From the NCBI RefSeq assembly GCF_031179285.1, contig NZ_JAPSHY010000009.1:62001-126000 (forward strand): 64,000 nucleotides of DNA. The letters are read 5' to 3'. This document shows, in pieces, positions 43,636-52,746 of the stretch (its first letter is position 1; each line of letters begins with the position of its first letter). Under the pieces are notes generated by a model. The model saw only the letters and a list, made by a program, of their open reading frames with translations, was not told the origin of the DNA and searched no databases. The stretch comes from Microbacterium sp. GTDB taxonomy: Bacteria; Actinomycetota; Actinomycetes; Actinomycetales; Microbacteriaceae. The position numbers were made by a program, and so were the translations under genes.

Positions 43636-44435
43636 CCACCCTCGAGTTCAAGAACGTGACCAAGACCTACAACCTGCGCGGAGCGGGCCAGCTCAAAGCG
43701 CTCGATGACGTGAGCTTCACGCTGGTGTCCGGGCAGACGATCGGGCTCGTCGGCCAGTCCGGCAGCGGCAAGTCGACCATCGCCAAGATCCTCACGCAGC
43801 TCGAGACACCCACCAGCGGGGCGGTGCTGCTCGACGGCGCGCCGATACCGCGCCGAGGCAAGGCGCTCAGGCGATACCGCCAGCAGCTGCGCATGGTGTT
43901 CCAGGATCCGTTCGCCTCGCTCAATCCGTACCACTCGATCCGGTATCACATCGAGCGCCCCCTCCGGCTCGACGACGTGGTGCCGAAGAATCAGACCGAC
44001 GACGAGGTGCGGCGACTCCTCGCGCGCGTGCGTCTCGACGCGGATGCCGTCATCGATCGTCGTCCGCACGAGCTGTCCGGCGGTCAGCGCCAGCGGGTCG
44101 CCATCGCGCGTGCCCTGGCGTCGCGGCCCTCGCTGCTCGTCGCCGACGAACCGGTGTCGATGCTCGATGTGTCCATCCGGCTCGGCGTGCTGAACCTGCT
44201 CGCCGATCTGCAGCGCGAAGAGGGCCTCGGGGTGCTCTACATCACGCACGATCTCGCCACCGCACGTCACTTCAGCGACGAGATCATGGTGCTCAATCAG
44301 GGCCGGGTCGTCGAGTACGGCACCGCCGACGACGTCATCCTCAATCCGCAGAATCCCTACACGCGAGAGCTGCGCGCCGCCTCCCCCGATCCGGAGAAGC
44401 ACTTCGCGTCCGCCTCGACCGGAGGTGCACAGTGA
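43632..44435 (+). CDS. Dpp/Opp-type ABC transporter ATP-binding protein (F subunit)
   Basis: A 267-residue second ATPase, forming the heterodimer with the 42811 product. Walker [30 protein letters not shown], signature LSGGQRQRVAIARALASRPS, Walker B LLVADEPVSMLD, H-loop ITHDLATARH. It is compact, without the usual OppF C-terminal tail. ATGA overlap at both ends. Confidence 0.93.
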   Translation: MTTLEFKNVTKTYNLRGAGQLKALDDVSFTLVSGQTIGLVGQSGSGKSTIAKILTQLETPTSGAVLLDGAPIPRRGKALRRYRQQLRMVFQDPFASLNPYHSIRYHIERPLRLDDVVPKNQTDDEVRRLLARVRLDADAVIDRRPHELSGGQRQRVAIARALASRPSLLVADEPVSMLDVSIRLGVLNLLADLQREEGLGVLYITHDLATARHFSDEIMVLNQGRVVEYGTADDVILNPQNPYTRELRAASPDPEKHFASASTGGAQ

Positions 44436-45520
44436 CCACCGCAGCCCCCCAGCTCGACCAGGACGGCGAGGTCGAGCGCGACGCGATCGATGTCGGAACG
44501 ACCGCGACGGCCGCCGAGCCTGGCAAGCGCCGCGTGCCGTGGCGCTTCTTCACGGGGCGCGCCGCGTTCTATCTGTTCACGTTGTGGGCCGCGATCACCA
44601 TCAACTTCTTCCTGCCGCGGTTCATGAAGGGCGACGCGGTCAGCTCGTATCTCGCGCGCAACCGCAACATCAGTCCGGAGGCGGCGGACGCGCTGCGCAT
44701 CCTGCTCGGCATCGACTCCGACAAGTCGGTCTGGCAGCAGTATGTGGAGTACTGGGCCATGCTGCTGCGTGGAGATCTCGGCATCTCGACCCTGCACGGC
44801 CTGCGGCCGGTGGGGGAGGTGCTCGCCTCGGCGCTGCCGTGGACGCTGGGCCTCGTCGGGCTCGCGACCGTGATCTCCTTCGCGATCGGTACGATCGGCG
44901 GGGCGATCGTCGGCTGGAAGCGGGGGAGCAGGCTCGACGCGCTCATCCCGATCACCACGTTCTTCAACACGATCCCGTACTTCTGGCTCGGTCTCATCGC
45001 CATCGCGATCTTCTCGTCGACGCTGAAGTGGTTCCCCTCCTCACATGCCTACGGCAAGGGCCAGTCGCCGGAATGGAGTCTCGACTTCATCGGGCAGGTG
45101 ATCGCGCACGGCACGCTCCCCGCGCTGACGATCATCATCGCGTCTCTCGGCGGATGGATGCTCGGCATGCGCAACATGATGCTGACCGTGCTCGATGACG
45201 ACTACATCACCGTCGCGCAGGCGAAGGGCATGCCGAACAAGAGGGTGCTGTGGGCGTACGCCGCGCGCAACGCTGTGCTTCCGCAGATCCAGAGCTTCGC
45301 GCTGTCGATCGGATTCATCGTCGGCGGCACGATCGTGATGGAGATGGTGTTCAGCTATCCCGGCGTCGGAAAGCTCCTGCTCGATGCGACCAACGCCAAG
45401 GACTACGCGCTCATGCAGGGCGTGTTCCTGGTGATCACGCTGTCGGTGCTGGTCGCCAACATCCTCGCCGACGTCGTCTACGCATACCTCGATCCGCGCA
45501 CGCGCCAGACGGAGGCCTGA
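44432..45520 (+). CDS. Dpp/Opp-type ABC transporter permease (B subunit)
   Basis: A 362-residue membrane subunit with a cytoplasmic N-terminal tail (about 1-40), a first helix and then the five-helix permease core. ATITINFFLPRFMKGDAV is the start of the periplasmic loop. The coupling loop is MLTVLDDDYITVAQAKGMPN KRVLWAYAARNAVLPQI, split here at residue 20, a DppB-type EAA motif. GTG start overlaps the ATPase gene. Confidence 0.93.
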   Translation: MTTAAPQLDQDGEVERDAIDVGTTATAAEPGKRRVPWRFFTGRAAFYLFTLWAAITINFFLPRFMKGDAVSSYLARNRNISPEAADALRILLGIDSDKSVWQQYVEYWAMLLRGDLGISTLHGLRPVGEVLASALPWTLGLVGLATVISFAIGTIGGAIVGWKRGSRLDALIPITTFFNTIPYFWLGLIAIAIFSSTLKWFPSSHAYGKGQSPEWSLDFIGQVIAHGTLPALTIIIASLGGWMLGMRNMMLTVLDDDYITVAQAKGMPNKRVLWAYAARNAVLPQIQSFALSIGFIVGGTIVMEMVFSYPGVGKLLLDATNAKDYALMQGVFLVITLSVLVANILADVVYAYLDPRTRQTEA

Positions 45521-45521
45521 G

Positions 45522-46613
45522 ATGACCGTTCCCACATCCACCGGCAGCAACGCCCCGGACGGCACCCCCGTCGTCACCGGGATGCCGGAGACGGCGACCC
45601 TTCGCGCCCCGGTCACCGCGGCGCCGCAGAAGACCTTCCGGACGCAGCTCGCACAGGCGTTCGCGATGTTCCGCAACCGCAAATCGATCGCCGGGCTCAT
45701 CATCCTCGGGGTGTTCGTGGTCGTCGCGCTCCTCGCGCCGTGGATCGCACCCTACGGGCCGACGCAGAAGGACCGCACGGCGCTGAGGCAGCCGCCGTCG
45801 TTCGAGCACTGGCTCGGCACGACCCATATGGGAGAGGACGTCCTCAGCCAGATCATCTACGGCACCCGCGGCGTGATCGTCGTGGGCTTCCTCTCGGCGG
45901 TCATCGCCACGATCATCGCGATCGCGATCGGCGTCATCGCCGGCTATCTGCGGGGCTGGAAGAGCGAGTCGCTCTCGGCGCTGACCAACGTCTTCCTCGT
46001 GATCCCCGGCCTGCCGCTGATCATCATCGTCGCCTCTCAGTTCGACAACCCGCCGCTGATCGTGATCGCCGCGGTCCTCGGGATCACCGGGTGGGCATGG
46101 GGTGCCCGGGTGCTGCGCGCCCAGACGATGTCACTGCGCAACCGCGACTTCATCCAGGCCGCGCGTGCCAACGGCGAGCCGTTGCGCCGCATCATCGCGA
46201 TCGAAATGCTGCCGAACCTGATGGCGCTGATCGCCTCGAGCTTCGTCGGCACCGTGACCGCGGCGATCCTCGGCCTCACGACGCTGGCGTTCATCGGCGT
46301 GATCCCCGTCAACAACCTCAACTGGGGAACGATCCTGTTCTGGGCGCAGCAGAACGGCGCCTTCCCGCGGCTGTGGTGGTGGTATGTGCCGGCCGGCCTC
46401 TGCATCGCCATCATCGGCGTCGCCCTTTCCCTCATCAACTTCGGGATCGACGAATACGTCAACCCCCGGCTCCGCTCGGCCGGAGACCGCGCCAGAGCGA
46501 TGAAGAAGAAGGGGCTCGACGTGAACGACCCGGTGACGGCCGTGCGCGCCGTCCCCGGCATCCCCTCGAACACGAATTCCACGCAGAACACGACGCAGAA
46601 CGCGAAGAGATGA
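45522..46613 (+). CDS. Dpp/Opp-type ABC transporter permease (C subunit)
   Basis: A 363-residue permease: OppC_N region LAQAFAMFRNRKSIAGLIIL, periplasmic segment WLGTTHMGEDVLSQIIYGTR, and coupling loop SLRNRDFIQAARANGEPLRR IIAIEMLPNL, written in two parts. It ends with an Asn/Thr-rich tail (SNTNSTQNTTQNAKR). ATG 45522 is one base after the previous stop. The stop overlaps the GH3 gene (ATGA), which ties sugar cleavage to uptake. Confidence 0.93.
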   Translation: MTVPTSTGSNAPDGTPVVTGMPETATLRAPVTAAPQKTFRTQLAQAFAMFRNRKSIAGLIILGVFVVVALLAPWIAPYGPTQKDRTALRQPPSFEHWLGTTHMGEDVLSQIIYGTRGVIVVGFLSAVIATIIAIAIGVIAGYLRGWKSESLSALTNVFLVIPGLPLIIIVASQFDNPPLIVIAAVLGITGWAWGARVLRAQTMSLRNRDFIQAARANGEPLRRIIAIEMLPNLMALIASSFVGTVTAAILGLTTLAFIGVIPVNNLNWGTILFWAQQNGAFPRLWWWYVPAGLCIAIIGVALSLINFGIDEYVNPRLRSAGDRARAMKKKGLDVNDPVTAVRAVPGIPSNTNSTQNTTQNAKR

Positions 46614-48856
46614 CCACTGACACCCTGACCGCTTCCCTTCCCTACCTCGATCCCGCACTTCCCATCCCCGAACGCGTCGCCGATCTCCTCGGCCGGATGA
46701 CCCTCGAGGAGAAGATCGGGCAGATGCTGCAGCTCGATGCCAGAGACGACCTCGACGACCACGTTCTGCGTCGGCACGCGGGCTCCATCCTGCACACCTC
46801 GCCGGAGCGCATCGTGCGCGCCAACGCGCTGACTGCGCAGACCCGCCTGCAGATCCCGCTGCTCGTCGGCGAGGACTGCATCCACGGACACTCGTTCTGG
46901 CCCGGGGCGACCATCTACCCGACGCAGCTCGGGATGGCGGCATCCTGGGATCCGGCGCTCGTGGAGCGCGTGGCGCGGGCGACGGCCATCGAGGTCGCCG
47001 CCACTGGCGTGCACTGGACCTTCTCACCCGTGATCTGCATCGCCCGAGATCTGCGGTGGGGCCGGATCGGAGAGACGTTCGGCGAGGATCCGTTCCTGCT
47101 CGGTGAGCTCGCCTCCGCCATGGTGCGCGGCTATCAGGGTGACGGTCTCGACGACCCCACCGCCATCCTCGCGACGGCCAAGCACTTCGCCGGGTACTCC
47201 GAGACCCAGGGCGGTCGCGATGCCAGCGAGGCAGACATCTCGCGCCGGAAGCTCCGCTCGTGGTTCCTGCCGCCGTTCGAGCGGGTGGCGCGGGAGGGCT
47301 GCCGATCGTTCATGCTCGGCTACCAGACCATGGACGGCGTACCGATCACCACCAACGACTGGCTGCTCAGCGATGTGCTGCGAGGTGAGTGGGGCTACAC
47401 CGGCACCCTCATCACCGACTGGGACAACGTCGGACGGATGGTCTGGGAACAGCGGGTGCAGCCCGACTACGCGCACGCCTCGGCCGCGGCGGTCAGGGCG
47501 GGCAACGACGTGATCATGAACACCCCCGGCTTCTTCGAGGGAGCGCTGGACGCCGTCGCCCGAGGCCTGCTCGAGGATGACGCCTTCGACGTCCCCGTCG
47601 GGCGGATCCTCACCCTCAAGTTCGAGCTCGGTCTGTTCGAGGACCGGCGGCTTCCCGCCGAAGGGCTGGAGCAGATCGTCGGCAGCGACGAGCACGCCGA
47701 CCTGAACCTCGAGATCACGCGGCGCTCGATCGTGCTCCTGGAGAACGACGGCCTCCTGCCGTTGCGACCGGAAGCCGGCAGGCGGGTCGCCGTCGTGGGG
47801 CCCCTTGCCGACGACGCGCAGAATCAGCTCGGCGACTGGGCGGGCGGCTCGGGCCAGGCCGGCTGGCTGGACGGCCAGCCGCGGGAGATGATCACGACGG
47901 TGCTGGACGGCCTGCGCGAGATCGCACCGTGGGAGGTCACGTTCTCCCGAGGCGCGGACATCCTCACGCTCACTCCGGACCCGGCCGGGGCGACCTTCCC
48001 TGATGGGCAGCCGCGTCCGCCCATCGTCAAGCCCTGCGCGCCCGATGAGGCGCTCATCGCGGAGGCGGTGGCAGCGGCAGCCGGAGCCGACGTGGTGATC
48101 GCGGTCGTCGGTGACCGCATCGAGCTCGTCGGTGAGGGGAGGTCCACCGCGACGCTCGAGCTCATCGGCGGACAGATCGCACTGCTGGACGCCGTGATCG
48201 CCACCGGAAAGCCGGTGATCGTGGTGCTGCTGGCGTCGAAGCCGCTCGTGCTCCCGGCATCCGCCTCCCGGGCCGCGGCGGTCGTCTGGGCGGCGAACCC
48301 GGGGATGCAGGGCGGGCGCGCGCTCGCCGAGATCCTCACCGGGGCGGTCGAGCCGTCGGGCCGGCTTCCGATCTCGTTCGCACGTCACGTGGGACAGCAG
48401 CCGACGTACTACAACCAGATCCGCGGGCAGCACGGCGACAGATACGCCGACCTCACCCAGGCGCCTGCCTGGGCGTTCGGCGAGGGACTTTCGTACACGA
48501 CCGTCGAGTATGCCGATCTGTCGCTCGAGCAGACAGCGCTCGATCAGACCGACACGATCGTGGGTCACGTGACGGTCACCAACACCGGCGACAGGCACGT
48601 GCGCGAGACCGTGCAGGTGTACGTGCGCGATGCCGTGACGAGCGTCAGCTGGACGGACAAGGAACTGAAGGCCTACCGTCAGGTCGAGCTCGCTCCGGGT
48701 GAGTCGGCACGGGTCCGGCTCGAGGTGCCGGTGGCCGAGTGCACGATCGTCGACGCCGACGGCATCCGTCTCGTCGAGCCGGGCATGTTCGAACTGCTCG
48801 TGGGGCCCTCTTCTCGAGATGAGGTGCTGCTGGCGTCGGAGTTCACGGTGAGCTGA
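46610..48856 (+). CDS. Glycoside hydrolase family 3 (beta-glucosidase/beta-xylosidase type)
   Basis: A 748-residue cytoplasmic enzyme without a signal peptide. GH3 N-terminal barrel: IPERVADLLGRMTLEEKIGQ, LRWGRIGETFGEDPFLLGEL and KHFAGYS. The nucleophile Asp270 is in GYTGTLITDWDNVGRM. The C-terminal sandwich contains the probable acid/base Glu in ELVGEGRSTATLEL, followed by a fibronectin-like domain (YVRDAVTSVSWTDKELKAY). ATG 46610 overlaps the permease stop. The operon imports and then hydrolyses a beta-glycoside inside the cell; the exact sugar is not visible. Confidence 0.93.
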   Translation: MTTDTLTASLPYLDPALPIPERVADLLGRMTLEEKIGQMLQLDARDDLDDHVLRRHAGSILHTSPERIVRANALTAQTRLQIPLLVGEDCIHGHSFWPGATIYPTQLGMAASWDPALVERVARATAIEVAATGVHWTFSPVICIARDLRWGRIGETFGEDPFLLGELASAMVRGYQGDGLDDPTAILATAKHFAGYSETQGGRDASEADISRRKLRSWFLPPFERVAREGCRSFMLGYQTMDGVPITTNDWLLSDVLRGEWGYTGTLITDWDNVGRMVWEQRVQPDYAHASAAAVRAGNDVIMNTPGFFEGALDAVARGLLEDDAFDVPVGRILTLKFELGLFEDRRLPAEGLEQIVGSDEHADLNLEITRRSIVLLENDGLLPLRPEAGRRVAVVGPLADDAQNQLGDWAGGSGQAGWLDGQPREMITTVLDGLREIAPWEVTFSRGADILTLTPDPAGATFPDGQPRPPIVKPCAPDEALIAEAVAAAAGADVVIAVVGDRIELVGEGRSTATLELIGGQIALLDAVIATGKPVIVVLLASKPLVLPASASRAAAVVWAANPGMQGGRALAEILTGAVEPSGRLPISFARHVGQQPTYYNQIRGQHGDRYADLTQAPAWAFGEGLSYTTVEYADLSLEQTALDQTDTIVGHVTVTNTGDRHVRETVQVYVRDAVTSVSWTDKELKAYRQVELAPGESARVRLEVPVAECTIVDADGIRLVEPGMFELLVGPSSRDEVLLASEFTVS

Positions 48857-48879
48857 GGTCACGCCGCTTGGATGCCGAT

Positions 48880-48910
48880 TTGACCTCGAGTGGACTCGAG
48901 GTTCTAGGGT
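48880..48910 (+). promoter_or_regulatory. MerR/SoxR-type promoter with 19-bp spacer
   Basis: -35 TTGACC (48880-48885) and -10-like TAGGGT (48905-48910) are exactly 19 bp apart, the overlong spacing activated by MerR-family proteins. The spacer holds ACCTCGAGTGGACTCGAGGT (48883-48902), a perfect 9-bp inverted repeat resembling SoxR/MerR operators. It drives the flavin reductase at 48940. Confidence 0.8.
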
Positions 48911-48939
48911 GGCACGGTGACCTCGACCCCGCTGACACG

Positions 48940-49443
48940 ATGACCGCCGATCCGCAGCCGACCCCGATCGGGGAGCGATTGAAGGCGGCGTTCCGATCCC
49001 ACCCGGCAGGCATCGCCATCATCACCGCCGCCACCGGGACCGGCCCCGTCGGACTCACGGCGTCGAGCGTCGCCTCCGTTGCGGTCGATCCTGCTGCGAT
49101 CGTCTTCTCTGTGACGCGGGCGACGGGCTCAGCCGGCGCGATCCTCGGCGCCGAGACCTTCGTCGTGCACCTCGTCGACGATGAGCACACCGCGCTCGCC
49201 CAGAGCTTCGCCGTCAGCGGCGCAGACCGCTTCACCGCCGAGCAGGGCTGGACCGCGCTCGAGACGGGCGAGCCGGTTCTGCCCACGGCGCGAGCGGCGC
49301 TGCGCTGCCGAGCGCTGCATTCGGTGGTCGTCGGCTCGTCGACGGTCGTCATCGCCGAGGTGCTCGACGTGTTGCTCGGGGATCCGGGGACGCCGGTCGT
49401 CTACCTCGATCGGGAATTCCACCCGATCCCGCGGCGACGCTGA
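48940..49443 (+). CDS. Flavin reductase (FMN-binding split-barrel) family protein
   Basis: A 167-residue protein with the flavin-reductase-like fold: FRSHPAGIAIITAATGTGPV, GLTASSVASVAVDPAAIVFS (FMN-binding region), and FVVHLVDDEHTALAQSFA. Such enzymes use NAD(P)H to reduce flavin for partner monooxygenases or act as stress reductases. ATG 48940 is preferred to the upstream start, which would include the promoter. A MerR-type promoter precedes it; the MerR gene at 50920 is the nearest candidate regulator. Confidence 0.88.
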   Translation: MTADPQPTPIGERLKAAFRSHPAGIAIITAATGTGPVGLTASSVASVAVDPAAIVFSVTRATGSAGAILGAETFVVHLVDDEHTALAQSFAVSGADRFTAEQGWTALETGEPVLPTARAALRCRALHSVVVGSSTVVIAEVLDVLLGDPGTPVVYLDREFHPIPRRR

Positions 49444-49549
49444 AGTCCGCAGGCACGCTCAGCATCCGGACTCGCACCCGCGATAGGGTGGAGGAGGAGC
49501 GTCGGGAAGCCTGGTCGACAACATCGTTCGTCGACACCTCGGAGCTCCC

Positions 49550-50878
49550 ATGGCTGACACCCGCCGCTCATTCCCCGCCGTCTTCCCCGTCCGCGGCAGT
49601 TACCGCGAGGTGCGCAGGATCGGTGTGCTGCTGCGCAAAGAGAGCGTCGGCGGTCTGCTGCTGGTCGTGATGGCGGCGATCGCTCTGATCTGGTCGAACT
49701 CGCCGCTCGCCGACAGCTACTTCGCGCTGCGGGACTTCGAGATCGGCTACGAGCCGTGGCACCTCAGGCTCAGCCTGGGCGCGTGGGCGGCCGACGGCCT
49801 CCTGGCGATCTTCTTCTTCCTGGTCGGACTCGAACTGAAGCGCGAGTTCGTGGTCGGTGACCTGCGCGACATCCGCACGGCGGTCGTTCCGGTCGCTGCT
49901 GCCGTCGGAGGCATCGTCGTGCCGGCTCTGATCTATGTGATCATCGTCGGTCCGCAACCCGAACTGCTGCGCGGGTGGGCGGTGCCCACCGCGACCGACA
50001 TCGCCTTCGCCGTGGCGGTGCTGGCCATCATCGGATCGCATCTGCCGGCGGCGCTGCGCCTGTTCCTGTTGACCCTCGCGGTCGTCGACGACCTCATCGC
50101 CATCGTGATCATCGCCGTGTTCTACACCGACGACCTGAATCCGATGCCGATTCCGGGCGCCATCCTCGCCCTCGCCCTCTACGGGCTGCTCGCGCAGCGT
50201 CGGCGAGGATTCTTCCTGCGCAACCGCTTCGCGGCCTGGCTGATCCTGCTCCCGATCGGAGTGGTGGTGTGGGCGTTCGTCCACGCCTCCGGCATCCATG
50301 CGACGATCGCCGGCGTCGCCCTGGGATTCATGATCCCGGTCCGCTCCGGCACGACGGATGCCGACGGCGTCGAGACCGTCGGCCTCGCCGAGGAGTTCGA
50401 GCACCGGTTCCGGCCGCTTTCCGCAGGCTTCGCCGTGCCCGTCTTCGCATTCTTCGCCGCGGGCGTGCAGGTCGTCGGCGACGGGTTGCTCGACACGCTG
50501 ACCCACCCGGTGACGATCGCGATCGTCTGCGCGCTGGTGCTCGGCAAGCCCATTGGTATCGTGCTGTCGACCTGGGTGTCCACCAAGCTCACCCGCAGCC
50601 GCATGAGCGACGGCCTCGGCTGGGTGGACCTCGCCGGCGTGGGTGTCCTCGCGGGCATCGGCTTCACGGTGTCGCTGCTCGTCGCCGAACTCAGCTTCCC
50701 GCGTGGCCTCGAGCACGACTCCGCGAAACTGGCAGTGCTCCTCGCCTCCGTCCTCGCAGCCGCGGCGGCATCCGTCATCCTGGGGCTCCGCAACCGGCGC
50801 TACCGGGCCATCGCCGAGCAGGAGGCGGTGGACGCCGACGCCGACGGCATCCCGGACGTCTATCAGCGCGGCGAATAG
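49550..50878 (+). CDS. nhaA: Na+/H+ antiporter NhaA
   Basis: A 442-residue sodium/proton antiporter with about 11-12 membrane helices. The ion-binding aspartates are D180/D181 in [11 protein letters not shown]. The assembly motif is [20 protein letters not shown] with D150, and the opening block is [20 protein letters not shown]. The C-terminal tail [18 protein letters not shown] is acidic and resembles a calcium-binding-type repeat, which is unusual for NhaA. ATG 49550 follows GGAG. It extrudes Na+ at alkaline pH. Confidence 0.95.
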   Translation: MADTRRSFPAVFPVRGSYREVRRIGVLLRKESVGGLLLVVMAAIALIWSNSPLADSYFALRDFEIGYEPWHLRLSLGAWAADGLLAIFFFLVGLELKREFVVGDLRDIRTAVVPVAAAVGGIVVPALIYVIIVGPQPELLRGWAVPTATDIAFAVAVLAIIGSHLPAALRLFLLTLAVVDDLIAIVIIAVFYTDDLNPMPIPGAILALALYGLLAQRRRGFFLRNRFAAWLILLPIGVVVWAFVHASGIHATIAGVALGFMIPVRSGTTDADGVETVGLAEEFEHRFRPLSAGFAVPVFAFFAAGVQVVGDGLLDTLTHPVTIAIVCALVLGKPIGIVLSTWVSTKLTRSRMSDGLGWVDLAGVGVLAGIGFTVSLLVAELSFPRGLEHDSAKLAVLLASVLAAAAASVILGLRNRRYRAIAEQEAVDADADGIPDVYQRGE

Positions 50879-50919
50879 CCTCCGGGAAGCCCCGCGTCGC
50901 AACGGTGGTTGCATCCGGC

Positions 50920-51282
50920 GTGAAGATCTCTGAGGCGGCGTCGACCAGCGGGGCGAGTCCGCGGTCCCTGCGGTACTACGAGGATCAGGGTCTCATCGTG
51001 CCGGGGCGGACGACAGGCGGGTTCCGCGACTACTGCGGCAGCACGATCGACCGGGTGCTCGTCATCCGCTCGCTGCTGGAATCCGGACTGCCCGTGAGGC
51101 TCATTCGGCGGGTGCTTCAGGCGCCCCCGGAACCCGAGGGTGGAGTCGATCCTGCTCTGGTAGACGACGTGCGCCGCTATCGCACACGGCTTTCGGCGCG
51201 GATCGCCGCGCTCAGTGCTCAGGAGGCCGCACTCGCGGAATATCTGGCCGCGTTGGGATCGGACCGTTCAGACGACGCTTGA
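50920..51282 (+). CDS. MerR-family transcriptional regulator
   Basis: A 120-residue regulator. The HTH is VKISEAASTSGASPRSLRYY EDQGLIVPGR (shown in two parts), then a wing ending GFRDYCGSTIDRVLVIRSLL and a short coiled-coil (RRYRTRLSARIAALSAQEAA). One Cys (in RDYC) lies in the DNA-binding half and there is no metal-binding Cys cluster. GTG 50920 is chosen because family members start with (M)KISEAA. It directly precedes the oxidoreductase at 51318, whose promoter carries a MerR-like palindrome. Confidence 0.87.
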   Translation: MKISEAASTSGASPRSLRYYEDQGLIVPGRTTGGFRDYCGSTIDRVLVIRSLLESGLPVRLIRRVLQAPPEPEGGVDPALVDDVRRYRTRLSARIAALSAQEAALAEYLAALGSDRSDDA

Positions 51283-51311
51283 CCTTGACACCGGTGTCAG
51301 CTTCGTAGCTT
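51279..51311 (+). promoter_or_regulatory. MerR-type promoter of the quinone oxidoreductase
   Basis: TTGACC (51279-51284) with a perfect 14-bp palindrome TGACACCGGTGTCA (51286-51299) and a -10-like TAGCTT (51306-51311), spacer 21 bp. The gene's ATG (51318) is 6 bases after the -10-like hexamer, suggesting a leaderless mRNA. The first part overlaps the end of the MerR gene. Confidence 0.65.
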
Positions 51312-51317
51312 CGAAGA

Positions 51318-52328
51318 ATGATCGAACCGCGAACCCCTGCTCTCCCCGGAATGATGAGAGCGCTCGTCCAGCGCTCGCTGCACGGCCCCGGCGACATGGT
51401 GCTCACCGACATCCCCCGTCCCGACCCGGGTCCGAACGAGTACTTGATCCGCGTCGGCGCGGCCGGCCTCAACTTCGCCGACGTCTCTCAGACGCGCGGC
51501 ACTTACGGCGGCGGTCCGCGCCCTCCCTACGTCGCGGGGTTCGAGGTCGTCGGCGAGGTCATCGACGTCGGCTCGCGGATCGCCGATCCCTTCCCGATCG
51601 GATCGCACATCATCGGCAACGGCAGGCGCGCATTCGCCGAGTACAGCGCGGTGCCCGCCGCCGGATTCGTCGCTGTCCCCGACGGCTGGAGCGACGCTGA
51701 GAGCCTCGGCATGATCCTCAACTGGGCGACCGCGCTGGCGGCGCTGCGAACGGTGGGAGAGGTTCGTGCGGGCGAGACGGTTCTCATCCACGCTGCCGCG
51801 GGAGGAGTCGGCCAAGCCGCCGTCCGGCTCGCGCGTCACTACGGTGCTCGCGTGATCGCCGCGGCGGCGCAGGCGAAGCACGACGTGCTCAGTGCACTGG
51901 GCGCCGACGAGGTCATCGACGCTCGGCATCCTGAGCTGGCCCGGTCCATCCTCGACCGAACCGGGCGGGTCGATCTCGTTCTCGAGTCCGTCGGGAAGGA
52001 CACGCTCGGAGCCAGCATGGCGGTCGCCAAACCGTTCAGCGGTCGGGTGGTGATCTTCGGGTCATCGTCGGGGCCCGGGTCCGTCTCGACAGCGGATCTC
52101 ATCTTCGAGCACCATGCGCAGTTGCGGAGCCTGCACATCGGCGCGCTCGCCGCCGCGCATCCCGCCGGCTATGACGCCCTGATCGCCGAGCTGAGCGCGC
52201 TCATCGAGCGCGGGGTGTACCCACCCGGCCGACCGCAGATGCACTCGCTCGGTGACGGACCGGCCGTGCTCGAGCGGCTGGAAGCCGGAGTCACCACGGG
52301 CAAGCACGGGCTCGATCCGCGGCTGTGA
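51318..52328 (+). CDS. Zinc-independent NADPH:quinone oxidoreductase-type dehydrogenase (MDR family)
   Basis: A 336-residue medium-chain dehydrogenase: GroES-like half (PGPNEYLIRVGAAGLNFADV), QOR signature region LIHAAAGGVGQAAVRLARHY with the NADP-binding AAGGVG, and IFGSSSGPGSVS near the substrate pocket. No zinc-ligand cysteines are present, so it is the QOR/zeta-crystallin type reducing quinones or enones. It sits right after a MerR gene and a MerR-like promoter, a common arrangement for redox-stress induction. ATG 51318 is used; MMRALVQRS at 51351 is a possible alternative. Confidence 0.9.
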   Translation: MIEPRTPALPGMMRALVQRSLHGPGDMVLTDIPRPDPGPNEYLIRVGAAGLNFADVSQTRGTYGGGPRPPYVAGFEVVGEVIDVGSRIADPFPIGSHIIGNGRRAFAEYSAVPAAGFVAVPDGWSDAESLGMILNWATALAALRTVGEVRAGETVLIHAAAGGVGQAAVRLARHYGARVIAAAAQAKHDVLSALGADEVIDARHPELARSILDRTGRVDLVLESVGKDTLGASMAVAKPFSGRVVIFGSSSGPGSVSTADLIFEHHAQLRSLHIGALAAAHPAGYDALIAELSALIERGVYPPGRPQMHSLGDGPAVLERLEAGVTTGKHGLDPRL

Positions 52329-52383
52329 CAGCAGTCGATGATCAGCCCTGTGAACAAGGCCGACCAGCTGCCTCCGCCAGGCG

Positions 52384-52746
52384 TCAGCGCCAGATGACGG
52401 CGATGCCCGCGTTCAGCAGGGTAAGGACTCCGATGGCCCAGAATGCGCTGGCCGGAATGGCGCCGCCCGCGCGCTGGCGTGACAATCCGCGTTCGACCAG
52501 AATCCCGATGGCGGTCAGCACCACCAGTTTGATGCCGAGCTTGACGTAGTTCAGTTCGTGATCGGTGCCCCATGGCAAGGCCAGGATCAAGCCCGCGATA
52601 CCGGCGATCGAGACGCCGAGGTCCATCAGTCGCGTCACCTGCACGCGACGGTTGTACGCCTCGGCGGCCCAGGAGCCGAACAGCACAGCGAACCCGATCA
52701 GGTGAACGAACACGAGGACGTGGCGGAGTATCTCGAGTGCTTCCAT
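52384..52746 (-). CDS. Small membrane protein, 120 residues, unknown
   Basis: Four predicted membrane helices: LRHVLVFVHLIGFAVLFGSW, LMDLGVSIAGIAGLILALPW, YVKLGIKLVVLTAIGILVE and the terminal ASAFWAIGVLTLLNAGIAVI. Start ATG 52746 follows a strong GGGGGG-rich ribosome-binding site. It resembles small actinobacterial inner-membrane proteins of unknown role (Fe-S/cytochrome-like residues are lacking apart from conserved His near residues 8 and 14). It is divergent from the TetR gene at 52959, which likely represses it. Confidence 0.8.
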   Translation of the reverse strand: MEALEILRHVLVFVHLIGFAVLFGSWAAEAYNRRVQVTRLMDLGVSIAGIAGLILALPWGTDHELNYVKLGIKLVVLTAIGILVERGLSRQRAGGAIPASAFWAIGVLTLLNAGIAVIWR

